A model generated the notes under the pieces. The model made no database searches. It was not told the origin of the DNA and worked only from the letters and a program-made list of their open reading frames with translations. Below, piece after piece: positions 22,561 through 35,560 of a stretch of DNA of 64,000 bases. Origin of the DNA: Chaetoderma sp. LZ-2023a (Eukaryota > Mollusca > Caudofoveata > Chaetodermatida > Chaetodermatidae); assembly GCA_034401795.1 (NCBI GenBank), contig CM067367.1:36548668-36612667 (forward strand), given 5' to 3'. Position 1 is the stretch's first letter. Each line of letters opens with the position of its first letter. The position numbers and the translations under genes were made by a program.

Positions 22561-23146
22561 ATTGTATGTCTTTAGTTAATGTACAATTCAATAAATATTA
22601 TGTTGAATATTTAGAAAGTGATTTGACTGAGAGCTGTTGCTACAATTTTAAGACATTCAACAGCTTACCTGTATAGTTACCGCTAAATCGAGATTAAGAA
22701 AATTGCTGGTTCATAGTGTTAAAATCTGTGCAAATGCGCGTACAGTACAGTAGGCGGGAATTAGCTATATATGGGCGTGGCATTGTGGAAATTGATCCCT
22801 CTATTAAAGGTGCATATTCGCACCAGAATGCTTGAAAATATAAGTGTTAAAATTAAATACTTTTGTAGGTTTAAGTTGCGTGCCTAATGCCTAGATGCAA
22901 TGAAGCGAACGAAATTTTAACATATGCTGATTTCATTACGTATAAATTAATATAATTTTTTAAGTTGCGAAATTGAATTCCTAATCCAAACTAATTCATA
23001 TTTTGGTTGTGGAACATTCAGAACAGTGCTCCATGCCTAAACGTGGTTCCGTTTCCGGATATCGGTCCAAATCACTGTTTTACACGGAAATAGCTTGAGA
23101 TTTTCAACCACGTTATCTTGACTATTTACTGAACCCATTAAATTAA

Positions 23147-23737
23147 AGGATAACTAACCTCATCTCTTAATAGCTATTCACGTGATCTAATATGCCACTC
23201 ATAAACTATGTAGGTAGTTTTAAGGTTTTTATCAAGCCGCTAAAGAAAGATATTCAGGCTTTAGTAGGTAAATGTTGCTACATTTCTACAGCCTATGCTG
23301 GCTGTCATTATTTACTTTTCAACCAATCAGAAAAAGCCTAGCGTGTCTGTCTAGGGATTTACGCTCGGTCATAGAGGTGCCAGCTATAGTTTGGCAATCT
23401 GTTTTAAAAAGCAATCATACAGGTAAACTGTTGGATATTTTGAAACTAATTCGACTGGACGTTGTTGCTACCATAGGCAGCAACAACTTCTAGTCATTTT
23501 AGTTTCAAAATATTCAACGACATAATAAGAAATGTAATGCATTGGCACTTACATGACATCACGCAATATCGCTTGATGAGACAAAATGGTGGCGCCCACG
23601 GTTCAACATTTACGCTTTGTTACAAAGCAGATAATTGTGATACAGAAACGGGAATGTGACAGTATATGAATGATATGGAATCCATAAACCATAATCTATC
23701 GGTGCATGATAACATTTGAGATGATATTAGCATCCCT
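23147..23737 (+). mobile_element. MITE family B, copy 1 (TTAA-flanked)
   Basis: 591 bp between TTAA at 23143-23146 and 23738-23741. Ends AGGATAACTAACCTCATC and GATATTAGCATCCCT are imperfect inverted repeats. The flanks are unlike family A ('tctacagcctatg', 'ttcaaccaatcagaaa', 'gtttggcaat'). The centre (about 23424-23519) is nevertheless the same hairpin: CTGTTGGATATTTTGAAACT..GTTGTTGCTACCATAGGCAGC..AGTTTCAAAATATTCAACG. It encodes nothing evident. Confidence 0.9.
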
Positions 23738-23919
23738 TTAACCGGAATTAGAGTTAATAGATCGAAGTCCCCCATGCAACGCGCGAATGGAGACATAGCT
23801 CGCAGTTGCCCAAGGGGTTTGTAAGACGTTAATTGCCTACCAAAGTACCAACCTTCTTCTATAAGCGTCGGTCTAATGGAGCTTATCATTTGGCAGACAC
23901 ATTGGCAATAGAAGTAACC

Positions 23920-24112
23920 GATATACCACTCGAGTATCTGACGTCATAATCAGATACGTCCTATGTTAGCGGATGTCACAATCATAAGGCCTGTCGGCGT
24001 AGTTCCGTCACAAAAATCGAAAGATCCGTCAGCAAATTGTACGAACAGCTGTGTATCTTAATAAATATTCTGTTGAATATTTTGAAACTACTTGGATTGG
24101 GAGATTTTGCTG
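23920..24112 (-). mobile_element. MITE family A, half copy A24
   Basis: CRE arm (TCTGACGTCATAATC) through 'cttaataaatattctgttga' and the proximal hairpin arm, truncated at the hairpin apex (attttgctg). Sequence then runs into a CCATCC-rich stretch and an ATT microsatellite. Confidence 0.75.
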
Positions 24113-24199
24113 TCCCTTCCATATCCCCCACCATCCATCCCCATCCATCCATCCATCCCATTTACACAGCGTATGGGGTAGACATTATTATTATATATA

Positions 24200-24216
24200 T
24201 TTATACTATGGCGATA

Positions 24217-24298
<82 letters not shown>

Positions 24299-24400
24299 CT
24301 ATTATTATTATTAGCATCATCATCATCATCATCATCATCATCATTAATTTTTTATTTTTTTTAATATTATTATTATTATTATTATTATTATTATCGAGAT
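24200..24400 (+). repeat. (ATT)n/(ATC)n microsatellite
   Basis: About 200 bp of ATT with a (CAT)n block and a T-run. Confidence 0.97.
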
Positions 24401-24519
24401 TATTTCTTGATTAGCTGCTGCCGTTGCGTCTTTGAAATATTTTGTTTTTGACATCGTTTTCCTTGTCGTTGTCAACATCTGTGTCGTTGTCGGTTGCATT
24501 GTCGCTGTCATCGTTGTTA

Positions 24520-24786
24520 TTGTGGTGGTGGTGGTGGTGGTGGTGGTGGTGGTGGTGGTGGTGGTGGTGGTGGTGGTGGTGGTGGTGGTGGTGGTTGTGG
24601 TGGTGGTGATGATAGTAGCGTATTGGTGCTGGAGCCGTGGTTATTGCATTGGTCGTAGTAGAGAGGTGTGTGTCCGAGGTGCTCCTAATGTCGTAGTTGT
24701 CGTTGTCGTAGTTGTTGTTGTTGTTGGTGGTGGTGGTGGTGGTGGTGGTGGTGGTGGTGGTGTCGTTGTCGTTGTTGTTGTTGTTG
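24520..24786 (+). repeat. (GGT)n and (GTT)n microsatellites
   Basis: Two GGT blocks (24520-24608 and 24724-24762) with GTT/GTC trinucleotides. The second block abuts the 3' end of the minus-strand LINE at 24790. Confidence 0.95.
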
Positions 24787-24789
24787 AGC

Positions 24790-26005
24790 AGGTCTTTCTT
24801 TTATCTTTGAGAGCCGCAGATATTTGCATAACCTATTCAGTCTTAGTTTGTTACAGATCGCAAACAGGCCTTGAGTTTTCTCTGTTGTTTTCTACTTTAC
24901 ATAGTAATCAGGTATAAATTGGGTTCTCTCTGTTGTGTATTTTTCGCAGCAGAAAATAAAATTTATTTCTGTTTCTACTACGTTACATGTATTACAAAGT
25001 CGTTCCGCCCTGTCAATACCCACCCACCTTTTAGATTCTATTGCGAGTTAATGGTTCATTGTTCTGAAATGACAAAGAGGTTATTGCTTCTCCATATGGT
25101 AATATTTTTAAACAGTCTTCGAATTCAAATTTTGTTTTTATTTCTTTATAGAACGTTAGCCGTGTTGAATCATTTATGAGTTGTGTCCATCTTTCTACAT
25201 ACTGCTGCTCGAAAGCATGTTTTGTTTGTTGAACTACCTGTTTTGTGTTCGCAGTTTCTGCCAAAAATATGTCCGATTGCGCCGTTATTTCTAGAATGGC
25301 TTTCACTTTTTTCATCCATTTAACCTGAATTTGGTTTCTTAACATACAATCTAGACACGTGAAGTAAAGCATTGACGATAATTTCCCATAATCTCCATTT
25401 ACTAACCCGGACCTAAACCATATCATGTTACATTGTATTTGAATGTCAAGTGGCATTCTTCCTAGTTCGCCATACACCATGCCATTAGGTGTGCTTTTCT
25501 TTAGACTTAGTATACATTTAAAGAATTTCAGTTGACATGATTCTATTAAGTTAGTGTTTTCGAAACCCCATATTTCTGATCCATATAAAAGAATAGGCAC
25601 TACCATTGTTTCAAAACCGTGAGTCTAGACCCTAGCATTGGGAACTAGCATATAAACGCCTCAAATATTACATTATTTATATTGTTTCAAAATGTACAAT
25701 TCGTAGATCTATTGGGATATCGTGTTCTTTAATCTTCGTGATTAATGCATACATGGCTTTTGTTCCCTGTTCACAGTTCCGAATTTTGCAGCTTGAAAAC
25801 GTGCCATTTGACTTCATTTGAATTCCGAGAAAGATGTATTCATCGACTATTTCAAGCTCCTGCCCTCCCATTAAGAACTTAGGTGGGTTGTTCATTTTTC
25901 TCTTGGACAGTATCATTACTTTTGTTTTTGTAGTATTTATTTGTAGCCTTCAATTGATACAATAATTATGAAAAATATTTAGTGCGTGTTGCAATGCTTC
26001 TGGTG
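24790..26005 (-). mobile_element. LINE fragment, reverse transcriptase C-terminal half
   Basis: Minus strand. From 26005 downward the translation reads 'EALQHALNIFHNYCIN', a stop where tryptophan is usual, then 'KTKVMILSKRKMNN', 'EYIFLGIQMKSNGTF' and 'KAMYALITKIKEHDIPIDL'. After a break near 25640 come 'VPILLYGSEIWG' and 'GMVYGELGRMPLDIQIQCNM', then after another break near 25030 'GIDRAERLCNTCN'. These are the standard blocks after the YADD box in jockey-superfamily LINEs, ending with a Cys-rich knuckle. The 5' side is cut where MITE A12 begins, and the 3' end runs into a trinucleotide microsatellite. It has at least two frameshifts and two stops. Confidence 0.88.
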
Positions 26006-26389
26006 TTCATCCATCCATCATATGACGTCATAATCAACCACTTGACGTGTAGGATGACGTCATGGTCAATGATGTCATGAATGACGTAGATAAGTACGTC
26101 ACGAACGCATAATTGATGACTGGCTAAGCGTTGTTGTACGAATTGTATGTCTTTGCTAAAATAGAGATACTGTTGAATTCCTTGAAACTAAATTTGACTG
26201 GTCGCTGGTGCTGCTATAGGCAGCAACAGCACCCAGTCATATTAGTTTCAAAATAGTCAATGGCTTACCTGTATAGCTTTCTGGAAATTGATAGTCAGGG
26301 AGCGCGGGGATCGATCGATCCCAACACGAGCGAGGTGTGGGTGGAGCTTAACTAGAGATGGGTGGGCATGGCTAAAATAGGAAAAGTCC
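26006..26389 (-). mobile_element. MITE family A, copy A12
   Basis: CRE arm (CATATGACGTCATAATC, ATGACGTCATGG), core hairpin about 26171-26267 with a few mismatches, GC arm with ggtgtgggtgg and an AAAAGTCC-AT end. The outer CRE-side end is missing at the LINE junction. Confidence 0.85.
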
Positions 26390-27992
26390 ATTCTCAGGGA
26401 ATCTAGCTACTTCCTTTATACCTAAAATGTTGGTCACTTCATGAGTATGAATGAGGTATTGATTCTGTCTAACCTTCATCAATCCACAATAATAATTACT
26501 AGTCAATGCCTTCACATCCTTTATCGATCCGGTGGCAATGACCCAAGCAAACAAACGCCCGAAAGGCGTACGTCTGGCCATATGAAAGTGGAAGCCGCGG
26601 TATTTCGGGAGTCCCCAGTACGTAGTGTTGGTGTAGGTGATGGGAGGGGGGGTGTGTGTGTGTGGGGATCGTAATCACCTTCAATTCACTTAGAGCAATG
26701 AGGGATGGCTCGCTAGCATTGCGTTATCACCAATCATCGCGCAACATCAATTTTTGTAATACATGTAATATTCCTCACAAATGAGGCCACTATCAGAAAA
26801 TGCCATTCATGACTCACGATGGACATTGCCTGATATTAGTCTCATTCTTGGACCTTAGTTTCTTTTAAAATTTGCATTACATTAAATGCAGCAGGAATAG
26901 GTTAATTATTGCTCTTTATCACTAGTGTAATCAATCCTTGTGGTCTAGAACAAAAGCATACGAACATGTTTTGTAACATTTCCTCGGCATAGTCCATGCA
27001 ATAGAAGCAAGAGCAACGCGCTATAGTCGCTACATAGGCAACATTGTTAGAAATGTAAAACTTCTGACAGGCAAACAGACCAACAGACAGAGCAAGCGAC
27101 ACACCATCTTGTACTAGTACTAATATGTGTTGACCATATCGATTTCGCGATACAATTTTCAAGATAACAAATACTACTAGAATCTTTCTCGGCCAACCCA
27201 GATTTTCAACTACATCAAATTCCACATTCATGTCTCGCCAGATCGCCTTCTATACGAGATCGAGAAAAGAGGCTCGTGTGTAATAAGTGGGCATTGGTGT
27301 AGTAAACCCACCACAACCAACCTCCTCACCCCCACTCTTTCCCACCAAGGCTACTCCATCCACCCACACCCCTTCAACCGCCACCCTGCGAATTGGCGGA
27401 AAAAGAACATTGAATCTTAAAATGATACGAGAGCTACGCTATGCATACCACGCAACATTATTTCAGCCAGAACTTAGTAAGAGAAAGCTCATAATCTCTA
27501 TGAAGAAAAGAGTCCCACTTAATTCGTCTTAAAATTCAAATTAGGACAAGAATCAAGACAAGAATGTGCTGACATTTCCTGGATGCGTATATCACATAAC
27601 CCACTGGATAGATCGAGTTTCAATTCAAGGATTTGATTTACAGGTGACAGCGAGACTCGGACATTATAACACAACATCTCAAACACGCAATTCCATCCCA
27701 GCCATGACTGACTCAGGCATGCCACTTCTTGCTACAGATGTTTGTTTTTGTCACAATGCAAAATCTAACCGATATAGAATCTTGAAATAACCAGGGCTTA
27801 CATGACGGAAAGATATCTAAAGAATGGCTAAATTTCATTGAAGTCCATTACATAGTTTCTTAGGCCCGGTTTATAAGTCGAACTTCTCTTGTGCCGTGCC
27901 AGCTAAATCCGCCTGAAAATGACACAGAGTCCACTATATAAATCAACCAGTCGTCATTAGCACAGCGTGACAGAAAGTTCCACTTATATATA
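26390..27992. other. Intergenic, no supported gene
   Basis: Frames of up to 109 codons (26902-27231, minus) have no motif I recognise and no neighbouring exon signals. A C-rich patch lies at 27300-27390. I see no mobile element. Confidence 0.4.
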
Positions 27993-28013
27993 CACCTGTG
28001 CAAAAGTTAAGCA
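27993..28013 (+). repeat. Tc1 left terminal inverted repeat
   Basis: 21-bp outer identity with the complement of 29614-29634. Similarity stops soon after, so the TIR is short. Confidence 0.93.
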
Positions 28014-28301
28014 CAAGCAAAAACAATAGAACGTAGAAACATGCTGGTACAACTAGGCTGCCATACTTTTTGTCCCAGCGTTAGCTGACATAATTCCAAG
28101 TACGAAATGCACATGCATGCATGACTTCACGCCGCTTGATGTCCGTGCGTGGCGGGAAACAGCACACGTGTTCAGTTATGTAAAAGTCCAGTTTGAGGTG
28201 TAGAACATTACATACAGATTTAGGCGACAAGATTAGGAATTTTGTGTTCATGACCGTGGTTTATTAGTACAGAGAGAATTAGCTCTTGATTGTGAACCGC
28301 T

Positions 28302-29311
28302 ATGGCAAGACGAAGGTTAAGTGATCGTGTGAAATGGCAAATCATAGGTATGCATACCACTTGTATGTCATGCAGAGAGATTGGCAGACAGCTGAACATT
28401 AACCATACTGTAATCAGTCGTTTGATTGCAAAACATGGGCAAACTAACGAGGTGAATGACAGGCCTAGATCTGGAAGACCGAAGAAGACTACTGCCCGTG
28501 ATGATCGAGCCCTAGTACGCCTTGTTAGGAGATCTCCATTCACCAACAGCAGAGTGCTCAGCCAGCAATGGGAAACGCGCAATAGAGTGTCAATGTCTAC
28601 CGTCAAAAGGAGACTGTATGCTGCTGGCATGAAAGCTAGGAGACCTGTCAGACGTCCTCTCCTCACTGCACACCACAAAGAGGAGCGTCTGAGGTGGTGC
28701 AACGAAAGAAGACAATGGAACATGAGATCCTGGAGACGGGTAAACTGGTCCGATGAAAGTCGGTTCCTGCTTCATGCCACAGATGGAGGTCCAGACGCAC
28801 GGCGTACGACCAACGTAACATCATGGAAGAAGTTCCATTTGGTGGAGGTTCCGTTATGATATGGGGGTGCATCTCATTTGATTGTAAGCTGGATCTGTTG
28901 ACTGTACCTGGAACACTAAATGGACAAAGATATCAAGATTCCATACTGGATAGAGTTGTGGTCCCTCATTTTGTAAATCATGCACCTGGAACCCACCCTA
29001 TATTCATGGATGACAACGCCCGACCACATCGTGCTAGAGCTGTGCATGAATACCACCGCCAGAATGCCATCGAAACCCTACCATGGCCAGCAAGGAGCCC
29101 TGACATGAACCCTATTGAGCATATCTGGGACATTCTGGGAAACATGGTGAGAAGGAGGGATCCTCCTGTGCAGAACCTACAGGAATTAACAGACGCACTC
29201 CATCTTGAATGGCAACGAATACCACAATGGCGTATCAGTCGGTTGGTGACCAGCATGAGACGTCGTGTCCAGGCCGTCATCCAGGCACAAGGTGGATATA
29301 CCCGGTATTAA
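28302..29311 (+). pseudogene. Tc1-like transposase (DD34E), one frameshift
   Basis: It would cut and rejoin the transposon at TA sites in the nucleus. Residues 1-45 form a helix-turn-helix (WQIIGMHTTCMSCREIGRQL..VISRLIAKH); a GRPKKTT hook follows at 59-65; then the second DNA-binding helix set. The first catalytic Asp is in 'WSDESRF' (about residue 151). Near 28800 the frame changes by one base. The second part continues 'PFGGGSVMIWG', 'DDNARPHRAR' (second Asp) and 'SPDMNPIEHIWD' (Glu), the last two separated by 34 residues. It ends 'GGYTRY' at a stop at 29309-29311. Start chosen at the ATG at 28302, the first in frame and typical for the family. All three catalytic residues survive, so the single frameshift is the only obvious lesion. 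Confidence 0.93.
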
Positions 29312-29613
29312 TAATGACAGTCTCAAACTCGTGCACATATGTTAAACTTCGTTTTCAGACACCATTAATGACAATCTAGCCACGTGTGTCAACTGTAGGG
29401 CAATAGTTGTCAGTTGGTGTCAACGTAACCATATTCAGGCCTCGTTTTCAAGTTCAAACAAAAACATACAGTGTTTCCCCACCATCATAATCAGCATTCC
29501 TCTAGTTGCATTATTACCTCTTGCACTAAGATGGATGGGTACATAAATGTTTATGCTATTGCTTTCTTCATAGCACATGAATATACCCTCGCATGTGCGT
29601 AAAAATAGGGTGT

Positions 29614-29841
<228 letters not shown>

Positions 29842-29897
29842 TATATATGGTCACTCAATATCCAAGAAGAAGAAAATTATAAATTCCACCAATATTA

Positions 29898-30130
29898 GCC
29901 CTTTAACACTCATATCAGCCAAAAGCAGCTTCTGCAGTCGTCTTGAGGAATGGCCATTTGCAGACCAAGAAAAGACGATTTTTATATTTGTACCACTGGT
30001 ATGACTGGCTCGATAACAGAGCCAGTCATTCCAGTGGTAAAATTTTCAAAAATAATCTCAGTCTGCAAATGGACATTTTCTAGGAGAAAATTTAAATTTT
30101 CTTGAAAAATACGAGAGTTAAAATGTTAAT
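29898..30130. mobile_element. MITE family C, copy 3
   Basis: 'ctttaacactcatatcagcc' at the left and 'gagagttaaaatgttaat' at the right form the outer region. The stem has arms CCACTGGTATGACTGGCTCG and the complement of CCACTGGAATGACTGGCTC, with a short loop. Inner motifs are 'ccatttgcagacc' and 'tctgcaaatgga'. Confidence 0.8.
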
Positions 30131-30559
30131 GATTCATATCTAGGTCTGAATAAACAAATATTATTAATACGTATCTAGTTTATCTGATGTCAGAAATATT
30201 TTTTATTCTCCCAGCGTGTAATCTTTGATGTTTTGCGAGTCGAACGTTGTGTCGCTAGTATTTTATAAGAAGCCGGCGAACGGTCTAGTCATATTTAAGA
30301 TGTTATGAGTTCTTTGTATTTCACTTGCTTCGTAAATATAACAATGCTAACTATTGAAGAAGTAAGACGAACATTAGAGATACGAGAAAAACAACAAATA
30401 ATTAAAAAAATACAACTATGCGTGACAGGGACGGACATTTTGTGTAGAAATGATCATACAAGAACAATGCACCAAGAAATTTCCAAAATGTATTTATATT
30501 TTGGAGTCAGAACAGTTTTAAACTGAAAATTCACCAAAAGCATGCAATGTATGAATCCG
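30131..30559. other. Intergenic, nothing recognised
   Basis: A 73-codon frame at 30305 has no recognisable motif. Confidence 0.4.
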
Positions 30560-30912
30560 ATATGCAACTCAATTATACGACATCATGTATGCTGACGTCG
30601 CAATCGTAATTGGCACAGAATACTCTGTCGTGAAGCTGGAATAGTCCGTCAAGTTTATGAATTGTATGTCTTTTTGTGGATTTACGATTTAATAACCATT
30701 CTGTTGAATATTTTGAAACTAATTTGACTGGGCGCCGTTGCTGCCTATACAGCACCCAGTAAACCTTGTTTTAACATAGTCAACAGCTTACCCGTATTGT
30801 TATCTTGAAATCGGGATTTTGAGGATTTATAGGATATAAATTGATCCTAGCACGCGCAAAGCATTGCATATTTCATAGCTAGAAATGGGCCGAGCTTAAC
30901 TAGAAAAGGAAC
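30560..30912 (-). mobile_element. MITE family A, copy A13 (diverged)
   Basis: A degraded CRE arm (tgctgacgtcgcaatc), 'tttaataaccattctgttga', a core hairpin with eroded distal arm, and a weak GC arm (agaaatgggccgagctt). An older copy than most. Confidence 0.7.
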
Positions 30913-31490
30913 CGACTATCGAGACAGTTACTGGATAGAGTTTTGTGTTCGTGGCACCAGACATCTGATTATAACGTCAGCCAACAAGTGACGCATTTTT
31001 GAATGGCGTGCTGGAGTGGCAGATCGAATGCCTTCATTGTCTCATTTTGCTGACAACGTAGCAAGGATAGCATGAAATTGAGCGATGGAGTTCAATCGAC
31101 TCCCACTTAAATGTAAACACTATAACTCAGGAATCCTCGCAGCAAGCACGCACGTAGATCTGATTACGACCGGCTAAGTGCCAAAGGCTACATTGATTCA
31201 GTCGTGTCACCAAGGAGATTGACACAATATAGTGTTGACTAGATGGAAAGCAATCTGAAAATCTGAAAATCATGCCGCAGAATGTTAGTTGTCAAGCCTG
31301 TCTGGAAGAGTGGTTGGTTATTGTACGTGGGATTATGAGCAAAACACCGCTAATAACAACTTGCCTTCGGCGGTGCTTACACAGAGGATGGGTTCCAGTG
31401 CATGAAACCTGTAATCTCGTCCATTTGAAATACTGAGTTGATAGCTTAATAGCGCCGGAACTTCGTAATGCTACATAAAGTAGGCCTATT
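30913..31490. other. Intergenic, nothing recognised
   Basis: No gene or clear repeat. Confidence 0.4.
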
Positions 31491-31982
31491 TGCTAAAGCA
31501 AGACGTATTCTGAGTACAAGACATATGCTGAGTACAAGATGTATGCTGAATACAAGACGTATGCTGAGTAGCCTACAAGATGTATGCTGAGTACAAGACG
31601 TATGCTGAGTACAAGACATATGCTGAGTACAAGAAGTATGCTGAGTACAACACGTATGCTGAGTAGCCTACAAGCTGTATGCTGAGTACAAGATGTATGC
31701 AGAGTACAAGACGTATGCTGAGTACAAGAAGTATGCTGAGTACAACACGGAGTACAAGACGTATGCTGAGTATAAGACGTATGCTGAGTACAACACGGAG
31801 TACAAGACGTATGCTGAGTATAAGACGTATGCTGAGTGCAAGCATTATGCTGAGTGCAAGACGCATGCTGAGTACAAGACGTAGGCTGAGTACAAGGCGT
31901 ATGCTTAGTACAAGACGTACGCTGAGTACAAAACGTATGCTGAGTACAAGACGTATGCTGAGTACAAGACGTATGCTGAGAA
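31491..31982 (+). repeat. 18-bp minisatellite
   Basis: About 26 units of TGAGTACAAGACGTATGC with variants (ACATATGC, AAGTATGC, shortened TGAGTACAACACGG). As 18 is a multiple of three, long frames of a six-residue repeat appear on both strands; these are incidental. Higher-order structure is present: a block ending 'gagtagcctacaag' recurs twice. Confidence 0.95.
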
Positions 31983-32659
31983 TGCAACCCAGAAGCAAAT
32001 TGCCCCTTATAGTCAGAGACAACGAACTGTCCTGGGAAGTACCCATCTGCTGCATGCATTGTAGCATGTTGCAGGCAATTCTCAAACCGATACCATTGTG
32101 GGTGACATTCAAGAAACGTCCGAGTATCACAGTTTTCTGCCTCAAGACACATTTCACTCATTCTACCACCGGAAGGACCAACCGTTTTTGAAAACGGTAT
32201 TCTTACATTATAGCAGGATGGAACAAGCCTGTTGAACAATGAGCAGACACGCTTTGTGCTATTGAACTAATTTAGTATCTATACAAATAAACTGGGCGAC
32301 AATTCTTCCGAATTTGACTATTTCTAATTCTCATTGGTACCGATAGGGTGATGTAGAAAGAGGGTCGATTGGGAAGATACCATAGAATTATAGTCGCCTT
32401 AATAGATTTCACGACTAATGAAAAGGAGTTGTTTGGACTCCTAGTGCGATTGTAGCAACTGCCTTTACCATGACGACGAGATAGAGATGAATTAAAGGGA
32501 ATACTCTATAGTTGCATAGGCTACGGATATTTTCAGAAATGTCACGCAATTGACAGACAGCACGTAATGTTGAGTTTGCGAAAATCATGAAAGATTAAAG
32601 CTGAATATTAACCGATTGCGATCCAAACCTATAGAACCAATCAAAGCACGACCAGTAAT
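31983..32659. other. Intergenic, nothing recognised
   Basis: No gene or clear repeat. Confidence 0.4.
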
Positions 32660-33052
32660 GGACTTTTCCAATTATAGCTATGCCCCGCCCATCTCTAGCT
32701 AGCTAAGCCCCATCCACACCTCGCTCGTGTTCGGATCGATCAATCCCTGAACTCCTTGACTATCAATGTCCAGAAAACTATACAGGTAAGCTGTTGAATA
32801 TTTTGAGACTAATTTGACTGGGTGCTGAACATTGCTGCCTATGGCAGCAACTGTGCCCATTCAAATTAGTTTCAAAGTATTCAACAGAATTTTATTAACT
32901 AGCAAAGACATACAATTCGTACACCAACGCATAGTCCGTCTTCAAATATGCGTTTTAGACGGACTAAATCGGGTCATTTATGACGTAATGGTTATGATGT
33001 CATCCTACACCTCTACGTAGTTGATTATGACGTCAGATGATGGGTGGATAAA
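32660..33052 (+). mobile_element. MITE family A, copy A14
   Basis: AT-GGACTTTTCC, GC arm (tgccccgcccatctctagct), 'gaaaactatacaggtaagct', core hairpin with an insertion in the proximal arm (gctgaacattgctgcc), spacer and CRE arm with TTATGACGTCAGATGATGGG. Confidence 0.88.
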
Positions 33053-33275
33053 TAAGCGAGATCACGGTTACGAGTGCGTACGTCTCAAAGTAGAGATATC
33101 GGGATAAACAAAATAGCCCACGCGCTGTATGCGTATAACACAGCTGGCATTTCCATCGTGTTTAAGCATAGTGAGCTGGGGAGTGAGTTAGTTTTTTAAC
33201 CCTTTAATCTTAAAAATTAGTCTAGAACATTAAAATATTTGTCAATTGAATGTCTATTTTTGACAATTTGAGATT

Positions 33276-34800
<1,525 letters not shown>

Positions 34801-35025
34801 GGGAGGGAGGTGTGCGAAGGGGGAAGAAGTATGTATATGAGGTATGATGTTATACTTGTCATATGGTCATATTTTCCGATTGTTTTGCTATATTTAGGTT
34901 TATATTTCCACCTCTGTGCCAGATGCATGGCAAACTATACTTGGCCGTATTTAATATTAATTCATCTCATTACTGACAAATGCACCCGTTAATAGTTCAA
35001 ATAAGACATAGATAGAGGAGAGCGC
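34801..35025. other. Spacer, nothing recognised
   Basis: AT-rich sequence without a gene. Confidence 0.35.
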
Positions 35026-35110
35026 TTGAATATTTTGAAACTAACTTGACGTGACTTGAACATATTGCTACCATGGTAGTAAATAGCTCCCAGTCAAATT
35101 TGTTGTAATA
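35026..35110 (+). repeat. Isolated A/B-type core hairpin remnant
   Basis: 'cttgaatattttgaaactaa' followed by 'ttgac..ttgctaccatggtag..ctcccagtcaaattt'. It is a degraded central hairpin with no recognisable family A or B arms. Confidence 0.6.
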
Positions 35111-35199
35111 TACAAGTACATGAATTATTATCAGAATTATAGTGTATTATGTTGTTGTTATAAGTTGTTCTTATGTCTATTTGATTACGTGCCCAGCAA

Positions 35200-35560
35200 A
35201 ACCAGTACCCTAAGCACTTTGAATCATTCCACTTTTATTTTCTATAGCCTTCCATATTTTTTCTATATGTGTAGACCAATAGAAGACAATTTTTTCTTTG
35301 TAAATTTACCACTGAAATTTACAAAAATAAATTTCTATTGTCCTGCAATTGTTTCTTGTGATTACTGCAGACGCTGTTTTAGCCTTAGATTAAGAGACTT
35401 TCTTGAAAATTGAGCACTGGAATGACTCGCTGGTTTATTTAGCCAGGCATTCCAGTGGTCAATTTTCAAAATTGTCTATGGTCTGCAATATGAACTAAGC
35501 AAAACTTGGAATATTCTTGAACACTGCACAAGCTTTTAGCTAGTGTGTCCGTTAAAGAGT
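35200..35560. mobile_element. MITE family C, copy 4 (diverged)
   Basis: Stem GCACTGGAATGACTCGCTGG against the complement of CCAGGCATTCCAGTGG, near 35414-35460, with flanking 'gaaaattga'/'tcaattttc' extension. A second stem lies near 35302-35330 (aaatttaccactg/aaatttac). Outer ends are poorly conserved. Confidence 0.65.

Larger units (their letters stand above)
21380..22990 (+). repeat. Dispersed repeat G, copy 1
   Basis: Homologous on the same strand to 54513-56130, clearly diverged. Shared landmarks in order: 'gaaattg.gcaatttct', 'cacgcaataatactgttaag', 'cagcccagtctggacag', 'aaatcaccatag', 'ccaatcatgacagctggt', 'gttcagtcactc', then a family A element, a second hairpin and 'ttacgtataaat'. 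Copy 1 has an extra microsatellite (21788-21925); copy 2 has an extra family A insertion. It contains no gene I can recognise. Confidence 0.85.

Noticed and set aside
26902-27231. 109-codon minus-strand frame with cysteines
   Set aside because: No recognised motif, no exon-like neighbours; too short to support.
28220-28723. 167-codon minus-strand frame
   Set aside because: Antisense shadow of the Tc1 transposase.
31493-32239. 248-codon minus-strand Cys/Thr-rich repeat protein
   Set aside because: The 18-bp minisatellite is open in several frames on both strands, so the frame is a by-product.
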